From: Oceanobacillus zhaokaii
GTDB lineage: Bacteria > Bacillota > Bacilli > Bacillales > Amphibacillaceae
Assembly (NCBI RefSeq): GCF_003352005.1
Contig: NZ_CP024848.1
Coordinates: 2,179,001-2,243,000, forward strand
Direction of reading: 5' to 3'
Length of the DNA stretch: 64,000 nucleotides
In this document: one piece after another, positions 26,722 through 35,463 of the stretch
Numbering within the stretch: position 1 is the first letter of the stretch
Layout of the letters: each line of letters begins with the position of its first letter
Translations under genes and position numbers: made by a program
Notes under the pieces: model-generated
Seen by the model: the letters and a program-made list of their open reading frames with translations, nothing else
Told to the model about the DNA's origin: nothing
Database searches by the model: none

Positions 26722-28270
26722 ATTTTTTTACTGATTCACCAATTATTGTTTCATATAACTCAGCGATTCCCTCAATTTCAGGATCCATTTTATATGCTTG
26801 AGCAATATTTTCTTCTGCTTTTTTCAATTCACCTGTATTATAGTAGAGAATTGCTAGATTATAATAAGACTCTGGAAGTTTTTCATAGGTTAGACTCTTT
26901 TCGAGATCATCAATCGCTAAATTGATTTCATTTAGCTCAATATACGCATAAGAACGATGGAATAATAATATTCCATGTACATCTCCTGGTAATTCGAGTC
27001 CACGAGTTGTTGATTCAACAACTTCCTGATAGTTTTCTTCCTGTACCGAACTCTCAGCAGCCATCAAGTGATATGCCTGGTTCTTTTCATTATTCTCGTA
27101 TCCCAAGATAACGAGACCGACAAATACTATCAAATAGATGCCCACAGCTAATGATTGCTTGATAAGATTACGTTTCCTGGGCAGATAAACAATTGCAGAG
27201 GCGATAAAACCAGTTGCAAGACCTCCTAAATGTGCAGCCATATCAATTTGTTGAATGAATAAACCGAAAATCAAATTAATTCCGAGGATAAACAAAATGT
27301 TATAACCCATTGTCTGTAAAAAAATCTGTTTGTAAATCAAACCGAAGAATAATAATGCGCCGAACAATCCAAAGATTGCCCCTGAAGCACCTGCGGAAAT
27401 ATTAACAGTAAATGATAGACTTGCAAGCCCACCGCCAATACCAGCAAGAAAATAAATGAATAGGAAGCGAAATCGTCCATAGATCCGCTCTACAACTGTT
27501 CCCAAGTAATAAACCGCCAGCATATTCATGATAAGATGCAGAAACCCAATATGTAAGAAAGTTGCACTAATTATTCTCCACCACTCGTTGTTTTCTAAAA
27601 TTGCTGGATTATATTTGGCTCCAAATTCAATTAAAGTAGCAGTTGCTGTACTTCCGCCATTCATTTCAAGTAAAATAAACATAATAACATTAATAATGAT
27701 AAGAAAATAAGTAAAAAGTGGTTTAGCTCTTGAGAAAATATTTTGATATTCTTTTTTCTTCACTTGAACCAATTCAATTATCTGTTGCTTCAATTCTTTA
27801 ACAGTAATTTCCTTCTCTGATTCGCTAACATTGTTATTAATCGCTATGGTCTGTTCACTAGTATCTGATTGTAATCGATTAATCTCCTGATTTATATTAT
27901 CTTCGTCCAAGTAGTATACCTTCATCTTAATTGGGCGTTTTTCCTTCAATTGCATCGGTTTTTTAAGTCTTTCCCAATCATCTACTGGAGCATTTGTTGC
28001 AACATATACATTATGTAATTCAATGTTCTTCCCTTTGACCATTTTTTGCATATTGTGTACTGTTTGGAACACTTGTGCAATATCTTTTCGTAAATGATTT
28101 TGCCAATCAAATCCTTTATGAGCAAGTCTAATAATTGTTGATTTCTTATTTGCATACTTTTCTAACCAGATTTCATCTGCATTTTCATTTATTGTAAGGA
28201 TTTCGAAATGTTCCTTTTTTAAAAAATGATTTGCAATTTGATACAAGATATGTTGCTCATCTAAAAACAT
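26720..28270 (-). CDS. gluP: Rhomboid-family intramembrane serine protease GluP
   Basis: A 516-residue protein. A soluble N-terminal domain (about 1-170) is followed by the six-to-seven-helix rhomboid core and C-terminal TPR-like repeats (about 400-510). The catalytic serine is in GASGAIFGLFG, and the partner histidine in MAAHLGGLATG. I chose ATG 28270 (MFLDEQ...), with AAGGTG nine bases upstream and an N-terminus like B. subtilis GluP. A reading from 28294 adds eight residues that include the ribosome site. Homologues cleave within membranes and affect division and glucose uptake. Confidence 0.92.
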   Translation of the reverse strand: MFLDEQHILYQIANHFLKKEHFEILTINENADEIWLEKYANKKSTIIRLAHKGFDWQNHLRKDIAQVFQTVHNMQKMVKGKNIELHNVYVATNAPVDDWERLKKPMQLKEKRPIKMKVYYLDEDNINQEINRLQSDTSEQTIAINNNVSESEKEITVKELKQQIIELVQVKKKEYQNIFSRAKPLFTYFLIIINVIMFILLEMNGGSTATATLIEFGAKYNPAILENNEWWRIISATFLHIGFLHLIMNMLAVYYLGTVVERIYGRFRFLFIYFLAGIGGGLASLSFTVNISAGASGAIFGLFGALLFFGLIYKQIFLQTMGYNILFILGINLIFGLFIQQIDMAAHLGGLATGFIASAIVYLPRKRNLIKQSLAVGIYLIVFVGLVILGYENNEKNQAYHLMAAESSVQEENYQEVVESTTRGLELPGDVHGILLFHRSYAYIELNEINLAIDDLEKSLTYEKLPESYYNLAILYYNTGELKKAEENIAQAYKMDPEIEGIAELYETIIGESVKK

Positions 28271-28294
28271 AACAAGCGTCACCTTCCCTTCCAT

Positions 28295-28516
28295 TCATAA
28301 TAGCAAAGTTGCGGATATAGTTAAATTTTTTAAGATGTTTTTTGTGAGATTGTTGTTTCTCTTAGAAAGCAGGATGTTACTAGGTATAAATCTGCACTTA
28401 TCCAGTTAGAAAGTTATTTTAAGTTCTCCAGATGACAGGTGATGCGCCAATTAATTTCGATTTAATACAAAAATAAACTCTTATCCAATAATAAGATAAG
28501 AGTTTATTCATGGTTA
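28295..28516. other. Intergenic region between rpmG and gluP
   Basis: The gap of some 220 bases holds the rpmG terminator at its right end and must carry the gluP promoter. No gene is visible in it. Confidence 0.5.
28472..28508 (-). terminator. Terminator after rpmG
   Basis: AATAAACTCTTAT and ATAAGAGTTTATT form a perfect 13-base stem with an 11-base loop just past the rpmG stop. On the minus strand it is followed by TTTTGT. Confidence 0.8.
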
Positions 28517-28666
28517 TTATTTCGTTTCACGATGTAAAGTGTGTTTTTTTAGACGTGGGCTATATTTCATAAGCTCAATACGTTCAGGATTATTTCGTTT
28601 GTTTTTCTTCGTAATATAATTACGATCTCCTGTTTCAGTACAAGCAAGAGTAACGTTTACGCGCAT
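28517..28666 (-). CDS. rpmG: 50S ribosomal protein L33, cysteine-poor form
   Basis: A 49-residue protein beginning [20 protein letters not shown] and ending HTLHRETK, clearly L33. L33 exists as a zinc-binding form with two CxxC pairs and a form without them. Here only the first cysteine (C9) remains: the pairs read CTET and YSPR, so zinc binding is not expected. The ATG at 28666 follows GGAGGG. In B. subtilis rpmGA occupies this region. A zinc-bearing paralogue may exist elsewhere, but I cannot see it here. Confidence 0.93.
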   Translation of the reverse strand: MRVNVTLACTETGDRNYITKKNKRNNPERIELMKYSPRLKKHTLHRETK

Positions 28667-28762
28667 GATTTTCCCTCCAAACTATTCAATCTAACGATGT
28701 ATAAATTTTAAAAGATTTTGCTTGTCACAATAATTTCCAGTGACGTTCGCAGTTTCTTCTAA

Positions 28763-28792
28763 GCAGTAAGTAAGCTTTTATACTTTCTAAAC
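28763..28792 (+). repeat. AT-rich intergenic repeat, copy 2 (partial)
   Basis: GCAGTAAGTAAGCTTTTATA and CTTTCTAAAC follow the same order as in the copy at 5484-5530; TATACTTTCTAAAC is identical over 14 bases. It lies between rpmG and the next gene in a 270-base gap without other features. The match is short, so membership is tentative. Confidence 0.4.
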
Positions 28793-28936
28793 AGCTAAGA
28801 AAATATTCTACAGACTTTTATTATAATAGCAGAGTTTTTTAAAACAATCAACAATCAGTTGGAATTATTTTAAGGTTTTCTCACACTTGAATATATGGTA
28901 TAACTAATAATGGAGTATAAAATAGGAGGGAAATAA

Positions 28937-29149
28937 ATGATTTATGCAGTAATTACAATCATTGTAGTGGCTGTCGTTTTATTTATTCTATCATTTTTCA
29001 TGAATGATAGATTTGAAGAACTGGAACGTCAAGTTGAGCAACTATCTATGACAAACATGAAGGATACATACCAAATGCAAAAGAAAATCAAAGTTCTTGA
29101 AGAAGAATTATTACCAAATGATTTAGCTGAAGATTTTATTAGAAAATAA
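28937..29149 (+). CDS. Small membrane-anchored coiled-coil protein, function unknown
   Basis: A 70-residue protein. Residues 1-21 form one membrane helix ([21 protein letters not shown]), and residues 26-58 have a heptad-like pattern ([11 protein letters not shown]... [13 protein letters not shown]) suggesting a cytoplasmic coiled coil. The ATG follows AGGAGG. I do not recognise the family with confidence; the position near the L33 gene recalls yqzD of B. subtilis. It is followed 65 bases later by an MltG-like gene in the same direction. Confidence 0.75.
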   Translation: MIYAVITIIVVAVVLFILSFFMNDRFEELERQVEQLSMTNMKDTYQMQKKIKVLEEELLPNDLAEDFIRK

Positions 29150-29214
29150 AAATAATAATCCTGTAAGTCAATAGAAATAAAGCTAGGATAATTAATAAAT
29201 GAGGGAAAACAGAA

Positions 29215-29802
29215 ATGAAAAAAACCATTCGTACATTTGCCATCGGTTTGTTTACAGCTGGAATCATTATGGTCATTGGCATGTATTTGTTTGATTCTAA
29301 TTCCAATACACTAGATGAATTATCAGCTGAAGAAATGATTCCATTAATTAAGGAAGATGGCTACCATGTGCTAACTAGTGATGAATATATTTCATTAACC
29401 GTTAAGAGCGAAAATAATAATGGTGCTCCAGAAGAAAAAGCTGAGGATAAAGCTGCTGAAAAACAGGAAGTAGCTAAAACTGAAGAGCCTGCAAAAAAAG
29501 ACACAGGAAAAGCAAAAGCTGCAGATCAAAAAGAGACAGAACAGACGAAAACAAAAGAAGATGCTGCAACTCCTGAGAAAAAGCAAGAAGAAAAGATTAT
29601 TAACTACACATTGAATATTGAACCAGGAATGCCTGCATCTACCATAACTTCCGTACTGGCTGAGCAAGGTATTATTGAAAATGCAGGTGAATTTAATAGT
29701 TATTTAGACGAGCATGACTATACACTTAAAGTTAGAATGGGAACACATGAAGTAACAAGTGCCATGAGTTTCTATGAACTAGCTGAAGCAATTACAAAAT
29801 AA
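29215..29802 (+). CDS. Membrane-anchored protein with an MltG/LysM-like domain
   Basis: A 195-residue protein: an N-terminal membrane helix (about 5-26), a first small folded segment, a long low-complexity linker of Lys, Glu, Ala and Thr (about 65-135), and a C-terminal domain. The last part (NIEPGMPASTITSVLAEQGI... then a phenylalanine) resembles the LysM-like subdomain at the N-terminus of the lytic transglycosylase MltG/YceG. The catalytic domain is absent, so the protein more likely binds cell-wall glycan than cuts it. Older annotations might call such proteins aminodeoxychorismate lyase, which is not supported. Confidence 0.7.
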   Translation: MKKTIRTFAIGLFTAGIIMVIGMYLFDSNSNTLDELSAEEMIPLIKEDGYHVLTSDEYISLTVKSENNNGAPEEKAEDKAAEKQEVAKTEEPAKKDTGKAKAADQKETEQTKTKEDAATPEKKQEEKIINYTLNIEPGMPASTITSVLAEQGIIENAGEFNSYLDEHDYTLKVRMGTHEVTSAMSFYELAEAITK

Positions 29803-29843
29803 GCTATAGGGCAGAAATATAATCTTTTCTGCCCTATAGCTTT
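29801..29843. terminator. Bidirectional terminator after the MltG-like gene and phoU
   Basis: AAGCTATAGGGCAGAAA pairs perfectly with TTTCTGCCCTATAGCTT around a short loop. Convergent genes flank it. Confidence 0.9.
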
Positions 29844-30496
29844 TAGTTTAGATTGAAATTCTCGCCTTTTACTAAATACAAGATACTCTCACCAATATTT
29901 GTTATATGGTCCGCAAATCGTTCCACATACCGACCACAGTATGCGACCTGCATAACAAATTGAATTTTATCAGGGTTGGTTGCTGTTTCACCAAGTAATT
30001 CACTAACAACTTTTTTATACAATTTATCGACTTGGTCATCCATTTCAGCAAGTTTTCCTGCACTTACAATGTCTTCCTTTTGAAAAGCAAGAATAGCTGC
30101 TTCTAGCATTTCTATCGTCATTTCCTGCATTTTTCTCAACCCTTGCGGAAGTGTTGACATATTTTCTCCTAAATGAATCGCCGATCTAGCAATATTCTTT
30201 GCATTATCCGCCATTCTCTCAATATCCGTTACAATTCGTAAGACGATAATAACTCTTCGAAGATCAGTTGCAACAGGTTGTTGTTTTGCTATCAGTAAAA
30301 TTGCTTTATTATTAATATCCAATTCTTTCCGATCAATTTTACTATCATCCTCAATGATACGTTTTGCCAAATCAGAATCCTGACTATACAATGCATCCAT
30401 TGCAGCTTTTAAAGCCTCTCCTGCATCTCGAGCAAGTTCAATAATATTTCTATCAAGTTCTTCTAGTTCTTGTTGGAATTGATCACGAGTAACCAA
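29843..30496 (-). CDS. phoU: Phosphate-specific transport regulator PhoU
   Basis: A 217-residue all-helical protein made of two PhoU repeats. The metal-cluster motifs are seen as DxxxD-type stretches in each half (DSKIDRKELDINN and EMDDQVDKLYKK), together with RRVI and VERFADH segments. PhoU normally represses phosphate uptake and signalling with the PstSCAB transporter. No pst gene lies next to it: pbpA follows directly upstream. The start is TTG 30496 with AAAGGAG nine bases upstream. Confidence 0.92.
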   Translation of the reverse strand: MVTRDQFQQELEELDRNIIELARDAGEALKAAMDALYSQDSDLAKRIIEDDSKIDRKELDINNKAILLIAKQQPVATDLRRVIIVLRIVTDIERMADNAKNIARSAIHLGENMSTLPQGLRKMQEMTIEMLEAAILAFQKEDIVSAGKLAEMDDQVDKLYKKVVSELLGETATNPDKIQFVMQVAYCGRYVERFADHITNIGESILYLVKGENFNLN

Positions 30497-30626
30497 TCAA
30501 GTCAGCTCCTTTACTGTTCATACATAGTAAACTTCATGTTTTTTTAACTCAATAATGTACTTTATTAGTATGATAAGCTTATCATAAAAAATTTAGAATT
30601 GGAAATAATACCATAAGAGAACGATA

Positions 30627-30660
30627 GAAAAGACCTAAAATTGATTAATTTTAGGCCTTT
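30627..30660 (-). terminator. Terminator after pbpA
   Basis: On the minus strand CCTAAAATT and AATTTTAGG form a stem within AAAGG...CTTTT, just past the pbpA stop. Confidence 0.8.
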
Positions 30661-30665
30661 CCTAC

Positions 30666-32759
30666 TTATTCGTTCTCTTGTTCAATATTAGTGCTTTCGT
30701 CAAGATTACCGCCATTTTCTTTCATTTCAAAATAGGTATCGAGTATTCGTTCCCCAATTATATTGTTAATTGAATGCTGATTACTTACAATTCCTAAACT
30801 AGGAACGACAACTGCAAAAGCGACTTCTGGCTCTTCAAATGGTGCATAACCAACTAGAGTACGATTTTCAGTATTCGTCATAACACCTTCATCCCATGTC
30901 TCTGTTTCTGCAGTACCTGTTTTCCCTGCAGAAGTGTAATCTTTATTCCCAAAGTAACTTACCGCTGTTCCGCCTTGTGAATGGAAAACCCGTCGGAATC
31001 CTTCTTGAACCCTTTCAATATTTTCCATTTCAATTTTGTTCAGCACCTTCGTACCATTACTTTGATAAACCGGACCAAGTTCTTCCATTGAAGCAATTGG
31101 CTCGCGTATCTCTTTTAGAAAATGTGGCTGAACACGATAGCCACCATTCGCAATCGTTGAAATGTATTGTGCAAGCTGCATCGTTGTATACGTATCATAC
31201 TGACCGATTGCAAAGTCCAATAGATTCCCTGCTTGTGGTTCTGTTCCTACATACCCAGTTGCTTCATACGGAAAATCAACGCCTGTTTTAACCCCAAGTC
31301 CAAATTGCCAGAAGTAATTGCGCATTTGTTGAAATGCTTGAACATTAAGTGACGTTTTACTCCCATTTGGATACGGGTAGCGGTAGTCACCGCCCATTCT
31401 CAAAGCAATATAGAACATGTAAACGTTGGAAGACATTCTTAATGCATCAAGGTCATTTACAGATCCGAGATCTTGCCAAGAACCTTTCCATAGGCCTCCT
31501 ATTCTAATCGGTGAGTCATAAAATGTTTGTCCTGGTGTGATAACCCCTGATTCATATCCAGCAAGAACCGTTGCTCCTTTGATAGATGACCCTGGCGCAT
31601 TGGCATTATACAATGTTCTAAAATCATCATTCGTAAATTCTCCTTCGTCGCGATTATAATGCTGTCCACTTATTGCCAATATTTCGCCGCTCTGTGGATT
31701 CATTACAACAGCAAGCGCATCTTCTAAGAAACGATTTTGATATGGAAACTTATTGATTGCTGTTTGTAATTCCTCTCTTACAATCTTATCTACTTCTTCT
31801 TGGAATTCCATATCAATCGTTAACACTAAGTCTTTACCACGCTGGCCTTCAACAATGGTCTTCGAATCAACGACAACACCATTTTTCGTTGTCGTGTACT
31901 CAATTTGTTCTTTTCTTCCTCTAAGAATATCCTCGTAATATTCTTCTAGACCACTCTTACCTACACGATCATTCCTGCTATAGCCTCTTGTTAAATAATA
32001 TTGCTCCTGCTCAGCTGGAATCCCCTCTTTTTGTGTTGTGATAGAGCCTAAAATACTTCTAAGTGTCCCATCGTATAGATAATTGCGATTCCAGTCGGTA
32101 GTTGCATTTATTCCTGGTAATATACTAAGGTGCTCGGATACTTGTGCATACTCTTCTGCAGTCACATCTTCATTTTTTACAATTTGTGGTGTAAGTGAAT
32201 ATGCCTTATCCAATTCCCGTTTAATTGCGATAACTTCTAATTCCTGCTTAGAGAAATTCGCTATTTCTTCATCTGTTATTAAATCAATTGTCGCATTATA
32301 TACTTCAGCATTATCCATTTCAGCCTTAGCTTCAGGAGTTAAGCGCTCATCTACTTCTTCTTTGTTCAAAAGATAGTAATATTCCCTTTTATCACGATCC
32401 GTAACTTTATCGATATATTCTTCACTATCCATTGAGATATATTCAGCTAACTTCTCAGCAACTTCCAATCGTTCCTCTGCCTGCGTACCTTTTGCAGGGG
32501 TATACGTAATTGAGTATACTGGCTCATTATCTACAACAACATCATAATTTCTGTCGTAGATTTTCCCTCTTGGTACAGGAATTTTGGTTGTGTCCTGTAT
32601 GGTACGTTCAATTTCATCCTGATAAGCTTCCCCATTTAAAATTTGCACAACTCCCAGCTGTAAAATCAATACAGAAAACATGAGAAATATTGCAAAAAAT
32701 AATAAGTTTATACGGAATGGGAGTTGTTTTTTCTTCTTTTTTTTCTTCTTGTCAACCAA
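30666..32759 (-). CDS. pbpA: Class B penicillin-binding protein (PBP2a type)
   Basis: A 697-residue peptidoglycan transpeptidase. A cytoplasmic run of nine lysines is followed by one membrane helix (about 16-38), a dimerisation domain and the transpeptidase domain. The three active-site motifs are visible: SSIKG (SxxK), SSN and KTGTAE. Length and the YqgE-PBP-PhoU neighbourhood match PbpA of B. subtilis, involved in rod-shape elongation. It starts at TTG 32759 behind GTGGGGGAG. Confidence 0.93.
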   Translation of the reverse strand: MVDKKKKKKKKQLPFRINLLFFAIFLMFSVLILQLGVVQILNGEAYQDEIERTIQDTTKIPVPRGKIYDRNYDVVVDNEPVYSITYTPAKGTQAEERLEVAEKLAEYISMDSEEYIDKVTDRDKREYYYLLNKEEVDERLTPEAKAEMDNAEVYNATIDLITDEEIANFSKQELEVIAIKRELDKAYSLTPQIVKNEDVTAEEYAQVSEHLSILPGINATTDWNRNYLYDGTLRSILGSITTQKEGIPAEQEQYYLTRGYSRNDRVGKSGLEEYYEDILRGRKEQIEYTTTKNGVVVDSKTIVEGQRGKDLVLTIDMEFQEEVDKIVREELQTAINKFPYQNRFLEDALAVVMNPQSGEILAISGQHYNRDEGEFTNDDFRTLYNANAPGSSIKGATVLAGYESGVITPGQTFYDSPIRIGGLWKGSWQDLGSVNDLDALRMSSNVYMFYIALRMGGDYRYPYPNGSKTSLNVQAFQQMRNYFWQFGLGVKTGVDFPYEATGYVGTEPQAGNLLDFAIGQYDTYTTMQLAQYISTIANGGYRVQPHFLKEIREPIASMEELGPVYQSNGTKVLNKIEMENIERVQEGFRRVFHSQGGTAVSYFGNKDYTSAGKTGTAETETWDEGVMTNTENRTLVGYAPFEEPEVAFAVVVPSLGIVSNQHSINNIIGERILDTYFEMKENGGNLDESTNIEQENE

Positions 32760-32818
32760 TGGTTCTCCCCCACTTCAAATTTCTAATCCAATTCCTTACT
32801 TATTAAATTTTACCATAT

Positions 32819-34090
32819 CTAGCGATCTTTTTCGTCAGTTATTTGATCTTTTATTAAGATTTCTCTTTTTTTATGACTTCCTAATGAAATATTTTTAACA
32901 TATAGATAAATAAATAGATGTGCAGTCCCTAATACAACTAATAGAATTGGAATTACTCTAACTGCTGAATAGAGATGTGCTATAAAGATAAAGATCGTAA
33001 TCGAGATGATTCTGCCAATGTTTAGAAATAATTCACGGACAACGATGTATTCTATCCTTAATTGCTTAGCATTACGTGCATGACCGATTACATCGTACGT
33101 CAATGAAACATATGGCACATTAATAATTGGATAGGCTATCCCAATTATAATCGCATATACAATTAAATAAATGAAATTAATAGGAAATAAGAATATGAAG
33201 CTTGAAATACTAAGCAGGATAGACCCAATCAGGACTGCCTTTTTCCTAGCAGACGGTTTAATATATTTTGTTGCAATAAAATAAAGAACAATTGATATTC
33301 CGGATAGATATAAATTAAAGATACCTAAAGCAAATTCACTTTGAGTTAGGACAAACACCCAGATGGAAATAACAAATGCAAAAACTCCCTCGCGTAACCC
33401 TTGAAAAAAGTGAGCATGCAATATTCGTTTCCAATTCTTGTTATTTTTCCGTTCTTTTAACACTTGGAAAAATTCGTAGTTCCCCTCAGCGCTTCTTCTC
33501 TTCAGCAAAAAGCTAATCGCTATAGAACAAATAAACAAGAATAGAGAGATGGTGAAAATTGTTGTGTATCCAATATTGGCCTTCATATTTGAAATAATAA
33601 TTCCCGCTAATAACGGGCCTATCATTCCGCCAAACGATTGTAAAATTCCTAAGAATCCATTGAAGAAATCTCTTGTATCTGGCTCTGTTATTTCAAATGT
33701 TAATACATTAAATGCCAACCAATAAAAACCATAGCCAATTCCGAGTAAGCTGCCCAACAAGAAATTAAAGGTTGAAGCATGATTACCAATTAATAATACG
33801 CTTAGGAAGAATAGAGCTAAAAAAATTACTCCTAATCGAAGAACAATAATCCGATCTACTTTCTTTGCAAGCCTTCCAGCAATAATAAAAGTTATCGCTT
33901 GAAAAATATAGGCTGCTAAATTATATATTGCAATCGTTATATAATCACCTGATTGTTTCCATATGTAAATATTTACAAATGTGTTAGACAGAAAAATTCC
34001 TAAAGAATATAATCCGCCAATAATTAATAACAATAGTAAATCACGGTTCATGACCATCTTATCATTGATAAATTCTCGAATCGCCTGCAT
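32819..34090 (-). CDS. yqgE: Major facilitator superfamily transporter YqgE
   Basis: A 423-residue membrane protein with about twelve helices and the MFS loop (GRLAKKVDRIIVLR) between helices 2 and 3. The substrate is unknown. It lies directly upstream of pbpA in the order sodA-yqgE-pbpA seen in B. subtilis. No signal peptide. The spacing of about 60 bases allows joint transcription with pbpA. Confidence 0.87.
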   Translation of the reverse strand: MQAIREFINDKMVMNRDLLLLLIIGGLYSLGIFLSNTFVNIYIWKQSGDYITIAIYNLAAYIFQAITFIIAGRLAKKVDRIIVLRLGVIFLALFFLSVLLIGNHASTFNFLLGSLLGIGYGFYWLAFNVLTFEITEPDTRDFFNGFLGILQSFGGMIGPLLAGIIISNMKANIGYTTIFTISLFLFICSIAISFLLKRRSAEGNYEFFQVLKERKNNKNWKRILHAHFFQGLREGVFAFVISIWVFVLTQSEFALGIFNLYLSGISIVLYFIATKYIKPSARKKAVLIGSILLSISSFIFLFPINFIYLIVYAIIIGIAYPIINVPYVSLTYDVIGHARNAKQLRIEYIVVRELFLNIGRIISITIFIFIAHLYSAVRVIPILLVVLGTAHLFIYLYVKNISLGSHKKREILIKDQITDEKDR

Positions 34091-34147
34091 AACTAACTAC
34101 TCCTTTTGAATATTTCTTAGTGTAAGCATTTGAGTATTAGATATGCA

Positions 34148-34180
34148 AAAAAACACGCGAAAGATTCGCGTGTTTTTTTT
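34148..34180 (-). terminator. Terminator after sodA
   Basis: AAAAACACGCGAA and TTCGCGTGTTTTT form a perfect stem with a short loop and a long T run on both strands, ten bases past the sodA stop. Confidence 0.92.
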
Positions 34181-34192
34181 TAAGTTATTATA

Positions 34193-34804
34193 TTACTTGG
34201 CTTCGTTATAGTTTTTAGCAACTTCATCCCAATTTACTACATTCCAGAACGCTGAGATGTAATCTGGGCGTTTGTTTTGATAGTTAAGGTAGTAAGCATG
34301 CTCCCATACATCAAGACCTAATAAAGGTGTTTTACCTTCCATTAGTGGTGAATCCTGGTTTGGTGTGCTTGTTACTTCCAGCTCGCCCTTATTAAGAACT
34401 AACCATGCCCAACCTGAACCAAAACGGGTTGTAGCAGCTTTTGCAAATTCTTCTTTAAATGTATCAAAACTACTGAATTTAGCATTGATTTTCTCTGCTA
34501 ATTCGCCAGTCGGTTCGCCACCGCCATTTGGTGATAATAATTTCCAGAAAAGGCTGTGGTTAGCATGTCCCCCGCCATTATTTCGTACAGCAGTACGAGC
34601 GCTCTCAGGTACAGCGTCTAAATTACTAATTAATTCCTCAAGAGATTTTTCCTGAAGATCTGCTAAACCTTCTAATGCACCATTTAAGTTAGTAACATAC
34701 GTGTTGTGATGTTTCGTATGATGAATGTTCATTGTTTCTTTGTCGATTGTTGGTTCTAATGCGTCATATGCATATGGTAATTCAGGTAGTTCAAATTTTG
34801 CCAT
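34193..34804 (-). CDS. sodA: Manganese superoxide dismutase
   Basis: Converts superoxide to hydrogen peroxide and oxygen. It has 203 residues. Metal ligands are in [19 protein letters not shown] and [17 protein letters not shown] together with the glutamine of NQDSPL are marks of the manganese rather than iron type; this inference is from family knowledge. ATG 34804 follows GAGGAGG. There is no signal peptide, so it is cytoplasmic. Confidence 0.96.
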   Translation of the reverse strand: MAKFELPELPYAYDALEPTIDKETMNIHHTKHHNTYVTNLNGALEGLADLQEKSLEELISNLDAVPESARTAVRNNGGGHANHSLFWKLLSPNGGGEPTGELAEKINAKFSSFDTFKEEFAKAATTRFGSGWAWLVLNKGELEVTSTPNQDSPLMEGKTPLLGLDVWEHAYYLNYQNKRPDYISAFWNVVNWDEVAKNYNEAK

Positions 34805-34997
34805 GAATATCTTCCTCCTCAAATGATAATGTAAGGGATTCATTACCCTTTAATAAGTAGATTATCACTGCTTGCTTATTGTTGCAATTTATTTGCTCTA
34901 AATCCGAGTAAATTGAAGATATTTGTTGGAATATAATTGGAACCGTGCAAAAATTAACTAAGGATTTGACCACCAACTGAAAATACGACAAACAAAA

Positions 34998-35018
34998 AAA
35001 CAAGCAGTTCGCTTGTTT
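34998..35018 (-). terminator. Terminator of the tRNA cluster
   Basis: On the minus strand AAACAAGC and GCTTGTTT form a short stem followed by a long T run, about ten bases past tRNA-Phe. Confidence 0.8.
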
Positions 35019-35028
35019 TTAAGAGTGA

Positions 35029-35101
35029 TGGCGCGAGACGGAATCGAACCGCCGACACAAGGATTTTCAGTCCTTTGCTCTACCGACTGAGCTACCGAGC
35101 C
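35029..35101 (-). tRNA. tRNA-Phe (anticodon GAA)
   Basis: Cloverleaf with D arm GCTC/GAGC, anticodon loop CTGAAAA and T loop TTCGATT. The acceptor stem GGCTCGG/TCGCGCC has a U-C mismatch at pair 4-69 and a G-U at pair 7-66. A73 is followed by TCA, not CCA, so the CCA end is not encoded. Confidence 0.9.
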
Positions 35102-35167
35102 ATATGGAATTGGATATTACTTTAATAAAATTTATTTCTACTTAGTACTTGTACATCTTAGAAATAA

Positions 35168-35260
35168 TGGAGGAGGTAGAGGGATTCGAACCCCCGCGCG
35201 GTTTGACCCGCCTGTCGGTTTTCAAGACCGATCCCTTCAGCCGGACTTGGGTATACCTCC
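35168..35260 (-). tRNA. tRNA-Ser (anticodon TGA)
   Basis: Class II tRNA with a long variable arm. Acceptor stem GGAGGTA/TACCTCC is perfect, the anticodon loop is CTTGAAA and CCA is encoded. Base 73 reads T, whereas serine tRNAs usually carry G there. Confidence 0.93.
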
Positions 35261-35269
35261 GAGTTTTTA

Positions 35270-35346
35270 TGGTGGACCCTGCAGGACTCGAACCTGCGAC
35301 CGATCGGTTATGAGCCGATAGCTCTAACCAACTGAGCTAAGGGTCC
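35270..35346 (-). tRNA. tRNA with anticodon CAT, probably Ile2 (lysidine type)
   Basis: Acceptor stem GGACCCT/AGGGTCC, anticodon loop CTCATAA, T loop TTCGAGT, encoded CCA. It lacks the initiator features (mismatched first pair, GGG/CCC anticodon stem). Overall likeness favours the isoleucine tRNA whose C34 is changed to lysidine; elongator Met is the alternative. Confidence 0.85.
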
Positions 35347-35365
35347 TTTTCTGAAGTTAAGTTTA

Positions 35366-35442
35366 TGGGGCGACCGGTGGGGATTGAACCCACGAGTGCC
35401 GGAGCCACAATCCGGTGCGTTAACCACTTCGCCACGACCGCC
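35366..35442 (-). tRNA. tRNA-His (anticodon GTG)
   Basis: Acceptor stem GCGGTCG/CGGTCGC with the extra 5' G typical of histidine tRNA, C73 and encoded CCA. Anticodon loop is TTGTGGC. Confidence 0.95.
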
Positions 35443-35463
35443 ATATCAACACTCATATTAAAT

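Noticed and set aside
29215..29802. A lytic transglycosylase or aminodeoxychorismate lyase
   Set aside because: Only the LysM-like part is present; the catalytic domain with its glutamate is absent.
35270..35346. Initiator tRNA-Met for the gene with anticodon CAT
   Set aside because: The first acceptor pair is a normal G-C, and the anticodon stem lacks the three G-C pairs of initiator tRNA.
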